Shown here in pieces: positions 9,099-17,469 of a stretch of 64,000 bases of DNA; position 1 is the stretch's first letter; each line of letters begins with the position of its first letter. A model generated the notes under the pieces. It worked only from the letters and a program-made list of their open reading frames with translations, had not been told where the DNA came from and made no database searches. The stretch spans positions 1 to 64,000 of the forward strand of contig JBEDTR010000016.1 in the NCBI GenBank assembly GCA_040119125.1, in the 5' to 3' direction. The DNA is from Pacificitalea sp040119125. Lineage in GTDB: Bacteria > Pseudomonadota > Alphaproteobacteria > Rhodobacterales > Rhodobacteraceae. A program made the translations under genes and the position numbers.

Positions 9099-10820
9099 AT
9101 GAAAAACACGACGCCCGGGCAGAGCGACGCCCCCAGGTTCTCCGAACTGTTCACCCCCAAGCTCGTCACCGTCCTGCGCGAAGGCTATGGCCCAGTGCAG
9201 TTGCGGGCCGATGCGATTGCCGGACTGACAGTGGCCATCGTTGCGCTGCCGCTCTCGATGGCCATCGCTATAGCCTCTGGCGCAACTCCGGCACAGGGGC
9301 TCTTTACGGCCATCGTCGGCGGCTTCTTGGTCTCGCTTCTGGGTGGATCGCGCTTCCAGATCGGCGGCCCGGCAGGAGCCTTCATCGTGCTGGTCGCCGC
9401 GACCGTGGCTCAGCATGGGATAGAGGGGTTGATCCTCGCTACCTTCCTCTCGGGGCTGATGATGGCCGTCGCGGGATTTCTGAGGGTTGGCGCCATCATC
9501 AAGTTCATTCCTTATCCGGTCACGGTCGGGTTCACCGCTGGAATCGCGGTGATCATCTTCGCCAGTCAGGTCAGGGAGTTGTTCGGCTTAGCGCTTGAGG
9601 ATGAACCAGGCGAACTTCTGGAAAAAGTCCCGGCTCTCTGGGCCGCCCGATCGAACCTGACGCCAGCCGCGCTCGGCGTTTCCGCTGCAACGATCGCCGT
9701 GATCCTCGGTTTGCGACGCTGGCGCCCGCCCTGGCCGGGAATGCTGATCGCCGTCGGGTTCGCTGCCACTGCAACTGCCATGCTCTCGTTGCCGGTGCAG
9801 ACCATCGGCACGAGGTTCGGCGGCATCCCGTCGACGCTTCCGGCGCCTAGCCTGCCTTCACTTTCGATGGAAACCATCCTCGCGGTCCTGCCGGCCGCAA
9901 TGTCCTTCACCTTGCTGGGGGCCATCGAGTCGTTATTATCTGCCGTCGTCGCGGACGGCATGACCGGCCGCCGCCACCGGTCGAATTGCGAACTCGTGGC
10001 GCAGGGTGCGGCCAACATCGGATCGTCCCTCTTTGGCGGGTTCTGCGTGACCGGCACGATCGCACGAACCGCGACAAATGTCCGGGCCGGCGCGCATGGT
10101 CCGGTCGCCGGTATGCTACACGCTGCGTTTTTGCTCTTGTTCATGTTGGTCGCCGCACCGCTCGCCTCATTCATTCCACTTGCCGCGCTCGCCGGTGTGC
10201 TGGTTGTCGTTGCCTGGAACATGATCGAGAAGTCGGCCATCGCGATCCTCGTCCGCTCGGGCTGCGGGGAGGCGACGGTGCTGGGCGTCACATTCCTGCT
10301 GACCATCTTCCGCGGTTTGACCGAGGCCATTGTGGTCGGCTTCGCGCTCGGTTCGGTTCTTTTCATTCATCGCATGAGCCGGACAACAGAGGTTGAGGCG
10401 GACAGTGCTTTTGTCGGTCGCGACGAGGCCGACACCGCCCACCCGCGCGGCGCGTATTATGAAAACCAGGCCCAGAACCCCGACGTCGTCATTTACCGGA
10501 TCATCGGTACCCTGTTTTTCGGTGCGGCCGCTTCCATCGGCCCCGTGCTCGATCGCATCCAGGACACCCACAAGGCGTTGATCGTCGATTTCTCCTCCGT
10601 GCCTTTCCTCGATTCGACCGGCGCTAACATGATCGAGGGGCTGACCCACAAGGCGCGGAAGCGGGGTGTTGCCATCTGGCTCACGGGGGCAAGCCGGGAG
10701 ATCCAGCGCGTCTTTGCCACGCACGGCTTGGAGCCCCCGGCGGTCCGTTACGCCACGACCGTCGACAAGGCCGTTGCGGAGATGCGCGATTCCGCCACAA
10801 ACGAATGGGAGGCCGCTTGA
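9099..10820 (+). CDS. SulP-family anion transporter with STAS domain
   Basis: About 573 residues. Inner-membrane anion transporter (sulfate, bicarbonate or similar; substrate not readable). The transmembrane part has the SulP N-terminus (REGYGPVQLRADAIAGLTVA, IVALPLSMAIAIASG) and the signature RFQIGGPAGAFIVLV. The C-terminal STAS domain, about residues 465-565, contains the conserved VDFSSVPFLDSTGANMI. Length is typical. ATG 9099 is preferred; a GTG at 9087 in frame is possible. It overlaps the next gene by one base (TGATG). Confidence 0.93.
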   Translation: MKNTTPGQSDAPRFSELFTPKLVTVLREGYGPVQLRADAIAGLTVAIVALPLSMAIAIASGATPAQGLFTAIVGGFLVSLLGGSRFQIGGPAGAFIVLVAATVAQHGIEGLILATFLSGLMMAVAGFLRVGAIIKFIPYPVTVGFTAGIAVIIFASQVRELFGLALEDEPGELLEKVPALWAARSNLTPAALGVSAATIAVILGLRRWRPPWPGMLIAVGFAATATAMLSLPVQTIGTRFGGIPSTLPAPSLPSLSMETILAVLPAAMSFTLLGAIESLLSAVVADGMTGRRHRSNCELVAQGAANIGSSLFGGFCVTGTIARTATNVRAGAHGPVAGMLHAAFLLLFMLVAAPLASFIPLAALAGVLVVVAWNMIEKSAIAILVRSGCGEATVLGVTFLLTIFRGLTEAIVVGFALGSVLFIHRMSRTTEVEADSAFVGRDEADTAHPRGAYYENQAQNPDVVIYRIIGTLFFGAAASIGPVLDRIQDTHKALIVDFSSVPFLDSTGANMIEGLTHKARKRGVAIWLTGASREIQRVFATHGLEPPAVRYATTVDKAVAEMRDSATNEWEAA

Positions 10821-11068
10821 TGCCCGGGACCAGCAGGGCAGCACGACTCCGGAACGGTCGGGCTGAGGCCCGGCGGCGCTATGTTCTGCAGGCTCTCGAG
10901 CACCCGCGAACCCAGGCGGAATTACGCGATGCGCTCGGGATGAGCAACAGCGGGATCCTACATCTTCTGCGGCGGATGGAGCGCGACGGGCTTGTGCGAC
11001 CCGCCGAACGGGTCGCCTGGACACGCATCTGGGAGCGCGCGTCCACGCCGACATCGGGTAAACGTTGA
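10820..11068 (+). CDS. Small winged-helix DNA-binding protein
   Basis: 82 residues. The order QALEHPRTQAELRDALG, MSNSGILHLLRRMERDGLVR is a typical MarR/ArsR-like winged helix (recognition helix then wing). Start ATG at 10820 shares its A with the stop codon of the SulP gene, so it is translated as part of that operon. Together with the XRE protein, the transporter is flanked by two small regulators. Some related proteins act as helper regulators for metabolic operons; the ligand is unknown. Confidence 0.75.
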   Translation: MPGTSRAARLRNGRAEARRRYVLQALEHPRTQAELRDALGMSNSGILHLLRRMERDGLVRPAERVAWTRIWERASTPTSGKR

Positions 11069-11445
11069 TGAAGCCAGAAGCCGAGATTTTCTCGCCTGAG
11101 CATTTTGGCCTGCTCTGCAGTATCCGACATTACGCGCTCGGACGAGGGGTGCCGTCACCCCGCAGGTCAGGGTTCGCCGGTGGTTCGATATAGGTATGGC
11201 AGCATCGAGTTGAGGAGCGGTCATTCGAGAGGCTTCGTTTGAATGACAGCTAAGGGCCGCCAGCGACGCCGCGTGAGAGGCGCCCAGGCGCTTCACGCCG
11301 CCGCGCAGCGATGGCCCAGAAGGAGCCCGGTTTTTCCAAACGCTGCGCTGCGCAACGTGTCAGAGGCGTAAAGGACGACCCATAATCCCCAAGAGCGCAT
11401 TGATCCTGCGATAATCAGCCATCACGCGAGACAAATATGCGCAAG
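11069..11445. other. Intergenic region holding a dispersed repeat
   Basis: Convergent space. Holds the repeat unit at 11260-11328 that recurs near 38953; no gene supported. Confidence 0.45.
11260..11328 (+). repeat. Dispersed 69-bp repeat, copy 1
   Basis: Roughly 80 percent alike by eye to 38953-39021. Both read agcgacgccgcgtgag near the start and end in aaggagccc (agaaggagccc here, aaaggagccc there). It lies outside genes in both places. Origin unknown: either an old gene fragment or a small noncoding repeat family. Confidence 0.55.
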
Positions 11446-12504
11446 CTATATCACTTGAACAGCCATCGGACCCGCAAGGATCAACGCAACGAGATCTGTC
11501 TGCCTGTTCGTGCCAGTTTTCTGGAACAGATTGCGCATGTGAAACGAAACGGTCGTCGTGGAGATGCCGAGGGCATCAGCGACGTCCGAGGGCCGCGCGC
11601 CGCCTGTGAGCAGAGCCGCAACCCGAGCTTCTGTAGGGGTGAGCCCGAACAAATCAATCAGTAATTGCTCAGAGACCTTTTTGACCTGTTTTGGCGGGGA
11701 GAGGAAGACCGCGATATCTGCAGCGGTCCTACTCGCGGCGACAGGGCGCGCCAAAGTACCAATTAATGCGGATATTGAGGTATCGGGCCCATGTAACATC
11801 ACGCCGCCGACACGATCATTGCTTGGATCTGACGACTTCGCCTCATCTACCGCGCGGCGTAGCGCCCGATCGCAATCAGGTTCGGCCGCTGTCAGTTTGC
11901 CGCCACGAAGCGAATAGAAAGCGGCCTCACGTGCCATCTTCTGCGCCGCTTTATTGGCGTGAACGACATTCCCATCGCTGTCCAGCAGCACGATACCAAG
12001 TGCGATGAGATCCAGCACCGGATGGCCTGCGCCGCCTGCCAGATCTGCGAGAGCCACCTGAAGATTGGCTACATCATTCTCGACATGGCCTTTAATTCGA
12101 GAGACCTGGCGCAGCCGGGCAGATACCGTGGCCAGCAGCAGATCATAATCGACCGGTTTTATGAGATAGTCGTCAGCACCGCGAAGCTTGCCTTCAATTA
12201 TCTCGCGTGGCTCCGACATCGCGGTCAGAAAGACAAATGGGGTGGCGGCAAGTTCGGGGCGCTTCGCGCGCATTGCGGATAGTAGGCCGTAGCCATCAAG
12301 CTTTGGCATCATGATATCACAAAGCACCAAATCTGGCGTGGTGCCCATAAGCAGCATGTCAGCCATTTCGCCATTTGCTGCGGCGATGGCGCGGTATCCT
12401 GCCTCTTCAAGCTCTTCGACAATATCTCGGCGCAGGGCGGGCTCATCTTCTACCAAGAGAACCAGTGGTGCAGGGGCGTTCATTGGTATCGTGTCTATCA
12501 TCAT
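11446..12504 (-). CDS. REC-PAS-LuxR-type response regulator
   Basis: 352 residues. N-terminal receiver domain (about 10-130): acidic pair in LVEDEPA, phospho-acceptor Asp in LVLCDIMMPKLDG, Thr in FLTAMSE and Lys in YLIKPVD. A central region (about 165-255: LDLIALGIVLLDSDGNVVHA) looks like a PAS-type or related sensory fold. A LuxR-type HTH closes the protein (LTPTEARVAALLTGG, then ISTTTVSFHMRNLFQKTGTN). Its ATG overlaps the TGA of the kinase gene upstream (ATGA), so it is the cognate regulator. Its targets may include the divergent envelope operon starting at 14892. Confidence 0.9.
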   Translation of the reverse strand: MMIDTIPMNAPAPLVLLVEDEPALRRDIVEELEEAGYRAIAAANGEMADMLLMGTTPDLVLCDIMMPKLDGYGLLSAMRAKRPELAATPFVFLTAMSEPREIIEGKLRGADDYLIKPVDYDLLLATVSARLRQVSRIKGHVENDVANLQVALADLAGGAGHPVLDLIALGIVLLDSDGNVVHANKAAQKMAREAAFYSLRGGKLTAAEPDCDRALRRAVDEAKSSDPSNDRVGGVMLHGPDTSISALIGTLARPVAASRTAADIAVFLSPPKQVKKVSEQLLIDLFGLTPTEARVAALLTGGARPSDVADALGISTTTVSFHMRNLFQKTGTNRQTDLVALILAGPMAVQVI

Positions 12505-14270
12505 TTTTCCCCTTCATAGCGGGGTAGGGTGAAGCGGAACAAAGTGCCCACATTGCTGTCGCGCAGGTGCAGATCCCCGCCCTGCATTCGCGCTAAACTC
12601 CGAGCGATGAACAGGCCAATGCCAGTGCCTTGCGTGCCGACGCTATTTCTGCCGCGGAAGTTGGCATCAAAAAGCTGACCACGGTCTTCCTCTGCGATGC
12701 CCGGCCCTGCATTCGCGACATCGCAGTGAATCTGCGTCTCTTCATCATGCAGATGAACGGTAATTGGAGACCCCTCTGGCGCGTATTTTACGGCGTTGGA
12801 CATGAGGTTCTCGAGCACCTGCTCCGCATGGGCAGGGTCGCAGAAAGCAACCGCTCTCACGTTAGGAGGCTTGCGAGTCACAATCCGTGCCGCGGGCGCG
12901 GCGGCCTGCTGTCTGGCGCGGACTCCTTCCAGCAAGTCGCCGAGATCGCAGGCCACCGGCCGCGCGCCTACCTGCCCGGTCTGCAGCCTTGTGGCATCCA
13001 TCGTGCTTGCCACAAGGCGCGTGAGACCGGCGATCGCATTCCGCGCGCCATGTGCGCGTTTGTTCACCTCTGCTGCGTCTGCGCGGTCGCCACGACGGAT
13101 GAGGCGCTGGAGGGCTGAATCTGCGACTGCCAGGGGGGTGCGGAATTGATGCGAGATCATTCCTGCGAAATTTCGGTAGAGATCCGCTGCAGACCGCTCG
13201 CGCATGAGCGCCTCATCCAGCTCTCTGGTGCGCTCGGCCACAAGATGCTCGAGATGTTCACGGGTTTGCGCCGCCCTCTGGCGCGCAGCGTATCTGTCGC
13301 TTGCGTCGTGCATGAACACGATGGCCCCAACGACACGTCCTTTATCGCGCATTGGCGAGAACCGGAGATCAACATAGAGTGCCGGTTCCTCCGCATCTCG
13401 ATAATACGGCTGCAAGGCAATGCTGCTATCTTTGCCACGCAGCGACGCCTCAAGCGCCTGTTGAACATGGCTGGTGCTGAAGAAACCCGCGATATCAGAG
13501 AGCTTTCGACCGACAGCTGTCTCAGCTGGCTGCCCGGTCATCGCGGCTATCGCGGCGTTCCATATCGTGCAGCGGCCTGCGGCGTCGATCGCCAGAATGC
13601 CTTCGCCGCTAGAGGAGACCAACAAGCCTGAAAAGTCCCGCTCACGGCGCAGCATATTGGTGCGCTGCTGGGAAAACCGTAGCGCGAAGAACAGGGACAG
13701 GATCAGGATGCCGCCGGTGACGGTGATCCCCAGCAGGGAGGCGATAATCTGGCGAAGCTGATCGCGAGATGTTTCTAACCGTCCTCCCAGATCGTCCCAT
13801 TCGCGGATCATGGTTTTATTGGCGGCCTGGGAAAAGAACGTCGTTATAGGGGTGATGACGCTGCGCAGCTCACGCGCAGCAGTCGGGGAAACCGGGGCAG
13901 GGGGCTCGGTAAGAGCCTGCAATGATGCCCGCAATTCAGATAGCTCATCCTGCAGGTCGATCTCCTCCATGAACCGCCGCTGTGGTCCTTCATTTAAAAG
14001 CGCGAAGCGGCTGCGCAAAAGGTCGAGCCTGAGTGCGATCTCATTCGCATCGGCCTCGCCCAATTCGGCACGCAGGGCGGTTTCGACCAAGCGGCGTGCA
14101 GCGCTGTCGGCTTGATGCATGACCCAGAGCATATTGTGCTCCGCGTCGACGCGAATATCATCCGCAACCCGGACCATGCGGTTGAGCGCAAAGGTCAGAA
14201 GCACCGCAAAGACCAGTATTGCGAGTATCGGCAGGATCAGGGGAGGCCCGGGCCGACCGAGGCGGGTCAT
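12501..14270 (-). CDS. Membrane sensor histidine kinase with PAS domain
   Basis: 589 residues. Transmembrane helices at about 13-28 (ILPILAILVFAVLLTFAL) and 185-205 flank a periplasmic sensor domain of about 155 residues made of helices (QADSAARRLVETALRAELGE). Then a PAS domain (LLVSSSGEGILAIDAAGR), a coiled segment (REHLEHLVAERTRELDEAL), the HisKA box with the acceptor in MISHQFRTPLAVAD, and the HATPase (ENLMSNAVKYAPEG, GPGIAEEDRGQLFD, GTGIGLFIARSLA). It overlaps both neighbours by ATGA: upstream a periplasmic Moco-fold-like protein, downstream the response regulator. This arrangement suggests that the periplasmic protein helps sensing. Confidence 0.92.
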   Translation of the reverse strand: MTRLGRPGPPLILPILAILVFAVLLTFALNRMVRVADDIRVDAEHNMLWVMHQADSAARRLVETALRAELGEADANEIALRLDLLRSRFALLNEGPQRRFMEEIDLQDELSELRASLQALTEPPAPVSPTAARELRSVITPITTFFSQAANKTMIREWDDLGGRLETSRDQLRQIIASLLGITVTGGILILSLFFALRFSQQRTNMLRRERDFSGLLVSSSGEGILAIDAAGRCTIWNAAIAAMTGQPAETAVGRKLSDIAGFFSTSHVQQALEASLRGKDSSIALQPYYRDAEEPALYVDLRFSPMRDKGRVVGAIVFMHDASDRYAARQRAAQTREHLEHLVAERTRELDEALMRERSAADLYRNFAGMISHQFRTPLAVADSALQRLIRRGDRADAAEVNKRAHGARNAIAGLTRLVASTMDATRLQTGQVGARPVACDLGDLLEGVRARQQAAAPAARIVTRKPPNVRAVAFCDPAHAEQVLENLMSNAVKYAPEGSPITVHLHDEETQIHCDVANAGPGIAEEDRGQLFDANFRGRNSVGTQGTGIGLFIARSLARMQGGDLHLRDSNVGTLFRFTLPRYEGEK

Positions 14271-14740
14271 TTGACCTCAAGTTCCGACAACTGCCAGACC
14301 CAGCGATAGTCATAGCGAATGTCTTGGAGTTCCTGATGACCGTCACGCGGGTAAACGATCCAGAGCGGCCCTTTATCGGCCCGGTCCAACTTCATGCCAT
14401 TCATGCTGTAACCCACGATTACGTCGAAGTTCTCAGCATCCGACCGCGGGATATCGACCGTATAATCGTTTAAAGCGGTCGCGGTGATAACATCCCCTGT
14501 GGCGCCCATTTGGTCGAGAAAGTCGCGCAGCAATACCCCGGTAAAGGTGTGAACCCCGTCGGTTACGACTGTCGATGTCTCCAGCATGGTCGCGGGCATG
14601 GCACGCAGATCGCAAAGTGTAAATTGCGCCGGAGACCCGTCGATCTGACCGGTGACCTGCAGAACCACCTGTTTATCGGCGGCCAATGGTGCCCCAATTA
14701 GAGCAAAGCAGGTTGAGATAATGAAAACCGCATAGCGCAT
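14267..14740 (-). CDS. Periplasmic molybdopterin-binding-fold-like protein (sensor partner)
   Basis: 157 residues from ATG at 14740 (GAGGG upstream), beginning with a signal peptide (MRYAVFIISTCFALIGAPLA). The mature part reads VTGQIDGSPAQFTLCDLRAMPA, then VHTFTGVLLRDFLDQMGA and PLWIVYPRDG. This is the pattern of small proteins related to the oxidoreductase molybdopterin-binding (SUOX) fold. A cysteine is present at CDLRAMPA, close to where the Moco-binding Cys lies in true enzymes is uncertain. First gene of the kinase operon, with an ATGA overlap, so probably a periplasmic sensing or ligand-binding partner of the kinase rather than an enzyme. Confidence 0.75.
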   Translation of the reverse strand: MRYAVFIISTCFALIGAPLAADKQVVLQVTGQIDGSPAQFTLCDLRAMPATMLETSTVVTDGVHTFTGVLLRDFLDQMGATGDVITATALNDYTVDIPRSDAENFDVIVGYSMNGMKLDRADKGPLWIVYPRDGHQELQDIRYDYRWVWQLSELEVK

Positions 14741-14891
14741 AAAACCCTCATTTCTTTTAACCAGTTCAGCAGTCTTCCAGTCGTCATGCAATCATAACTG
14801 GAATTTTTCCGCATTTCCCCCTCAAAACGAAGGGGGCGCGGCCGTCTATCAGCCGCTATCGGAGGTTGAGCTGTAAGAGGATCACCGCGCT

Positions 14892-15251
14892 ATGCGACTT
14901 TTCAAAATCGTTTCAGCCTTCGCCGGGCTACTGGTTCTGCAATCCTGCGGAACACCGGAGTACCGCACCAAGCGAACCCATTGCGAAGCAGAGTGGCTGC
15001 TAAAAATTCCGCCGGTCTACCGCAAAGAGCCGGTCACCAAATACCGTTCAGTTCAGCGGCCCAGTGGTGAGACGACCTGTGAGACCGCAGGGACCACGAC
15101 CACCTGCAAACCGGTGATGAAAACGATCTCGGTGCCCTACACGACCTCGGAACGGGTCGACATCCGCAAGGCACAGCGGGACCCGCAGATTGCCTCCTGC
15201 GCTGCGCAGGCGTGCGCGGCGAAATACGGCAACACCAAATGCGAGATCTAA
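14892..15251 (+). CDS. Small Cys-rich lipoprotein
   Basis: 119 residues with a lipoprotein signal: RLFKIVSAFAGLLVL, then lipobox LQSC with Cys at about residue 19. The mature part has seven further cysteines (HCEAEW, TTCETAG, TTCKPV, SCAAQACAAKYGNTKC), which suggests disulfides in the periplasm. Ribosome site AAGAGGA upstream. First gene of a seven-gene operon, 151 bases from the divergent sensor operon. Family unknown to me. Confidence 0.75.
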   Translation: MRLFKIVSAFAGLLVLQSCGTPEYRTKRTHCEAEWLLKIPPVYRKEPVTKYRSVQRPSGETTCETAGTTTTCKPVMKTISVPYTTSERVDIRKAQRDPQIASCAAQACAAKYGNTKCEI

Positions 15252-15312
15252 TCCGCTGTGCGCTTTCCGGCGCGGGCCGAGCGTATCGAAGATGTGAAAG
15301 AGGGGGATAGAA

Positions 15313-16299
15313 ATGTGGGATTTTAGTATTGGTAGGGCGCTCGGCCTCATGGGGCGGACGCTGCCCTTCATCCTATTGCGCATGGCAGTCTATTTCGGGA
15401 TTACGCTGGGCTATATTCTCGTGACGGGTGTGGGAGCAGGCGTCGGCTGGGGTATCGGCGGCTTTGGCGACGCTGATTTCCGCGCCACGACCACCGCCTG
15501 GGGCGGCTTTGCCGGTTTCGGTATTTTTGGCGCCATCATGTATTGGGCCCGCGAATACATCCTCTACATCGTCAAAGCTGGCCATATCGCGGTGCTTGTC
15601 GAACTACTCGATGGCAAACAGGTGCCGCGGGGCCGCAGCCAAGTTTCCCATGCTTCGGCGGTGATCAAAGAACGCTTCCCGCAAGCCAGCGCTCTTTTCC
15701 TGATGGATCAGCTGATCAAAGGCGTGGTCCGGGCCATCAGCGGGCTATTGCGCGGCATTCTCACGATCCTGCCGGTGCCGGGAGTGCACCAGTTTGCCAG
15801 CATCCTCTCGGCATTCTTGCGCATTGCAGTGGGGTTCGTTGATGAGGTGATCCTCGCCTATGCGATCCGCACGCAGTCAGACAATGCTTGGATGTCCACA
15901 CGAGAGGCGCTTGTGCTCTATGGGCAGAACTACAAGCCAATGCTCAAGAACGCGGCCTGGCTCGCTTTGATCGTCTATGGTCTCAGCTTCTTGGTGTTCG
16001 CCTTGATGCTCGCTCCGGCGGCTCTGGTTGTCTACCTGACGCCCGGATCTTGGGCCGCGGGGGGCGTGGTCTTCGCGTTGCTCCTCGCCTGGAGCGTCAA
16101 AGCAGCTCTGCTCGAGCCCTTCGCCATCACCTGCATGATGCAGGTCTATTTTGAAACCATCGAAGGGCAGACGCCAAAACCGGAATGGGATTCAAAGCTC
16201 GAGCAGATGTCGGGAAAATTCCGCAAGCTCAAAGAGCGCGCCTTTGGCAGTGGTGGGGCGTCAGCCACCGACCCGACACCTCAACCCGCGTCTTATTAG
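15313..16299 (+). CDS. Polytopic inner-membrane protein (paralogue of 21223 gene)
   Basis: 328 residues with an AGAGGGGG ribosome site. Long hydrophobic stretches at about 13-60 (glycine-rich, GVGAGVGWGIGGFG), 68-90, 125-160, 210-240 and 245-270 predict five to seven membrane helices. The C-terminal cytosolic tail has a basic helix (SKLEQMSGKFRKLKERAF). It has the same plan as the last gene of this operon (21223-22203): an N-terminal two-helix unit, an amphipathic middle, then more helices. Function unknown; probably an inner-membrane platform for the secreted vWA protein. Confidence 0.75.
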   Translation: MWDFSIGRALGLMGRTLPFILLRMAVYFGITLGYILVTGVGAGVGWGIGGFGDADFRATTTAWGGFAGFGIFGAIMYWAREYILYIVKAGHIAVLVELLDGKQVPRGRSQVSHASAVIKERFPQASALFLMDQLIKGVVRAISGLLRGILTILPVPGVHQFASILSAFLRIAVGFVDEVILAYAIRTQSDNAWMSTREALVLYGQNYKPMLKNAAWLALIVYGLSFLVFALMLAPAALVVYLTPGSWAAGGVVFALLLAWSVKAALLEPFAITCMMQVYFETIEGQTPKPEWDSKLEQMSGKFRKLKERAFGSGGASATDPTPQPASY

Positions 16300-16317
16300 A
16301 GAGTTTGGAGTTAGGAT

Positions 16318-17424
16318 ATGACAGCAATAGCTTGCACCATCTTCTCACTTGCCGTCGGCGCCCCGACAGTGTCCGCAGCCAAGGCTAACATCATTTGCGA
16401 GGGCACCTATGAGTTCTTCAATGGTAAGGACACGCTGACTGCCCTGCCAGGTCACGCACCGCCAAATGGCGCAAAGGCAGCAGAGCTTTACAACGCTTAC
16501 AGAGGCGATTGGCTCGGCCATTTTATAAGAAAATCGACAAGCGAAGGTATTCACGAAGTCAAAGTCAGCCAGTGCGGGCGTCAGTTCATCTTATCCCAAG
16601 GCGCGAAGCAGATGCTGTTTCTGCAATCCATCATGGATGACACGCTTTATGTGGCTCAGGACATGGGGACCACCGGCGCTGAGCTGACCCTGCGCGTTGT
16701 CGATCATAAGATCATGATTGGAGAGGTCGCCGGGAAAGCGCATGGGTTTGCCTACAACATGCCCGTCGCGCTGGACCCCCGCGATGTCACACGGCCCGAT
16801 ATGACCGGTTGTTCGGATGATCCTGCGCCCAAAGAGAGAGTTTATGATCGGCTCACCATAGATCCCGAGCTGCGCGATGAGGCGATCGGTATTGTGGCTA
16901 CAGAATTGGGGATCCCGGCGGACCGGTCGGAACGCTATATTTCAGCCGCGCGGACAGTGGCCAAGACCCGGCAGACCGATAAAGGTGTGACTGTTGTCCT
17001 ACCGGGGGAGTCGGGATGTCCGATCGAGCTGACAGGGGTCAAAACCTGTCGGAGCTACTCGCCTGACACCTCTACCATCGTTGAGACCAATGTCTTGCTG
17101 GATGATGAAGGTAAGCTGTTACCGGTTAAGCCGCACAGCCCTGAGCAATCGCGCGTTAAAGTCGATGACCCTATGGCGGTGGATATATGTGCTCGGGTGA
17201 CGAAATATCCGCCGGCGAGTCAGCGTCTTCGCTCCAAGTTTCTCGCCGTCCAAGAGGCTGGCATAAACGATGTGCAGGCCATGCTCGTGGACGCCCAAAC
17301 CAACCTCGCGCAGAAGGCCCATTACGCAGAAGGAACGCTTGGCAAATCTGGCCGGGTTAAGGCCGCAAAGGAAGCATATGCGGCTGTCGGGTCGCCGGTG
17401 AATGGCCTGCATGAGCTGCCATAG
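16318..17424 (+). CDS. Secreted protein of unknown function
   Basis: 368 residues, start ATG after GGAG. A signal peptide (CTIFSLAVGAPTVSA) precedes a mature protein that starts with KANIICEGTYEFFNG. The N-terminal half is beta-rich with paired cysteines; the C-terminal half repeats short helices (DPELRDEAIGIVATELGIPA). The opening, a cysteine then glycine-tyrosine, resembles that of the 20258 gene (PCQGRYSAQSG), so the two may share a lipocalin-like N-terminal domain. It sits 18 bases after the membrane gene. No enzymatic motif seen. Confidence 0.7.
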   Translation: MTAIACTIFSLAVGAPTVSAAKANIICEGTYEFFNGKDTLTALPGHAPPNGAKAAELYNAYRGDWLGHFIRKSTSEGIHEVKVSQCGRQFILSQGAKQMLFLQSIMDDTLYVAQDMGTTGAELTLRVVDHKIMIGEVAGKAHGFAYNMPVALDPRDVTRPDMTGCSDDPAPKERVYDRLTIDPELRDEAIGIVATELGIPADRSERYISAARTVAKTRQTDKGVTVVLPGESGCPIELTGVKTCRSYSPDTSTIVETNVLLDDEGKLLPVKPHSPEQSRVKVDDPMAVDICARVTKYPPASQRLRSKFLAVQEAGINDVQAMLVDAQTNLAQKAHYAEGTLGKSGRVKAAKEAYAAVGSPVNGLHELP

Positions 17425-17469
17425 CGATCAAATTCCGCGCTGATATTCTTATTTGAAAGAGGGCATTAC

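Noticed and set aside
9566..10366. Long minus-strand reading frame (266 codons)
   Set aside because: Antisense to the SulP gene, Thr/Ser/Ala-rich as expected for a shadow of high-GC coding DNA, no recognisable motif.
10167..11054. Minus-strand frame of 295 codons
   Set aside because: Antisense to SulP and the winged-helix gene; Arg/Ala-rich composition, no family.
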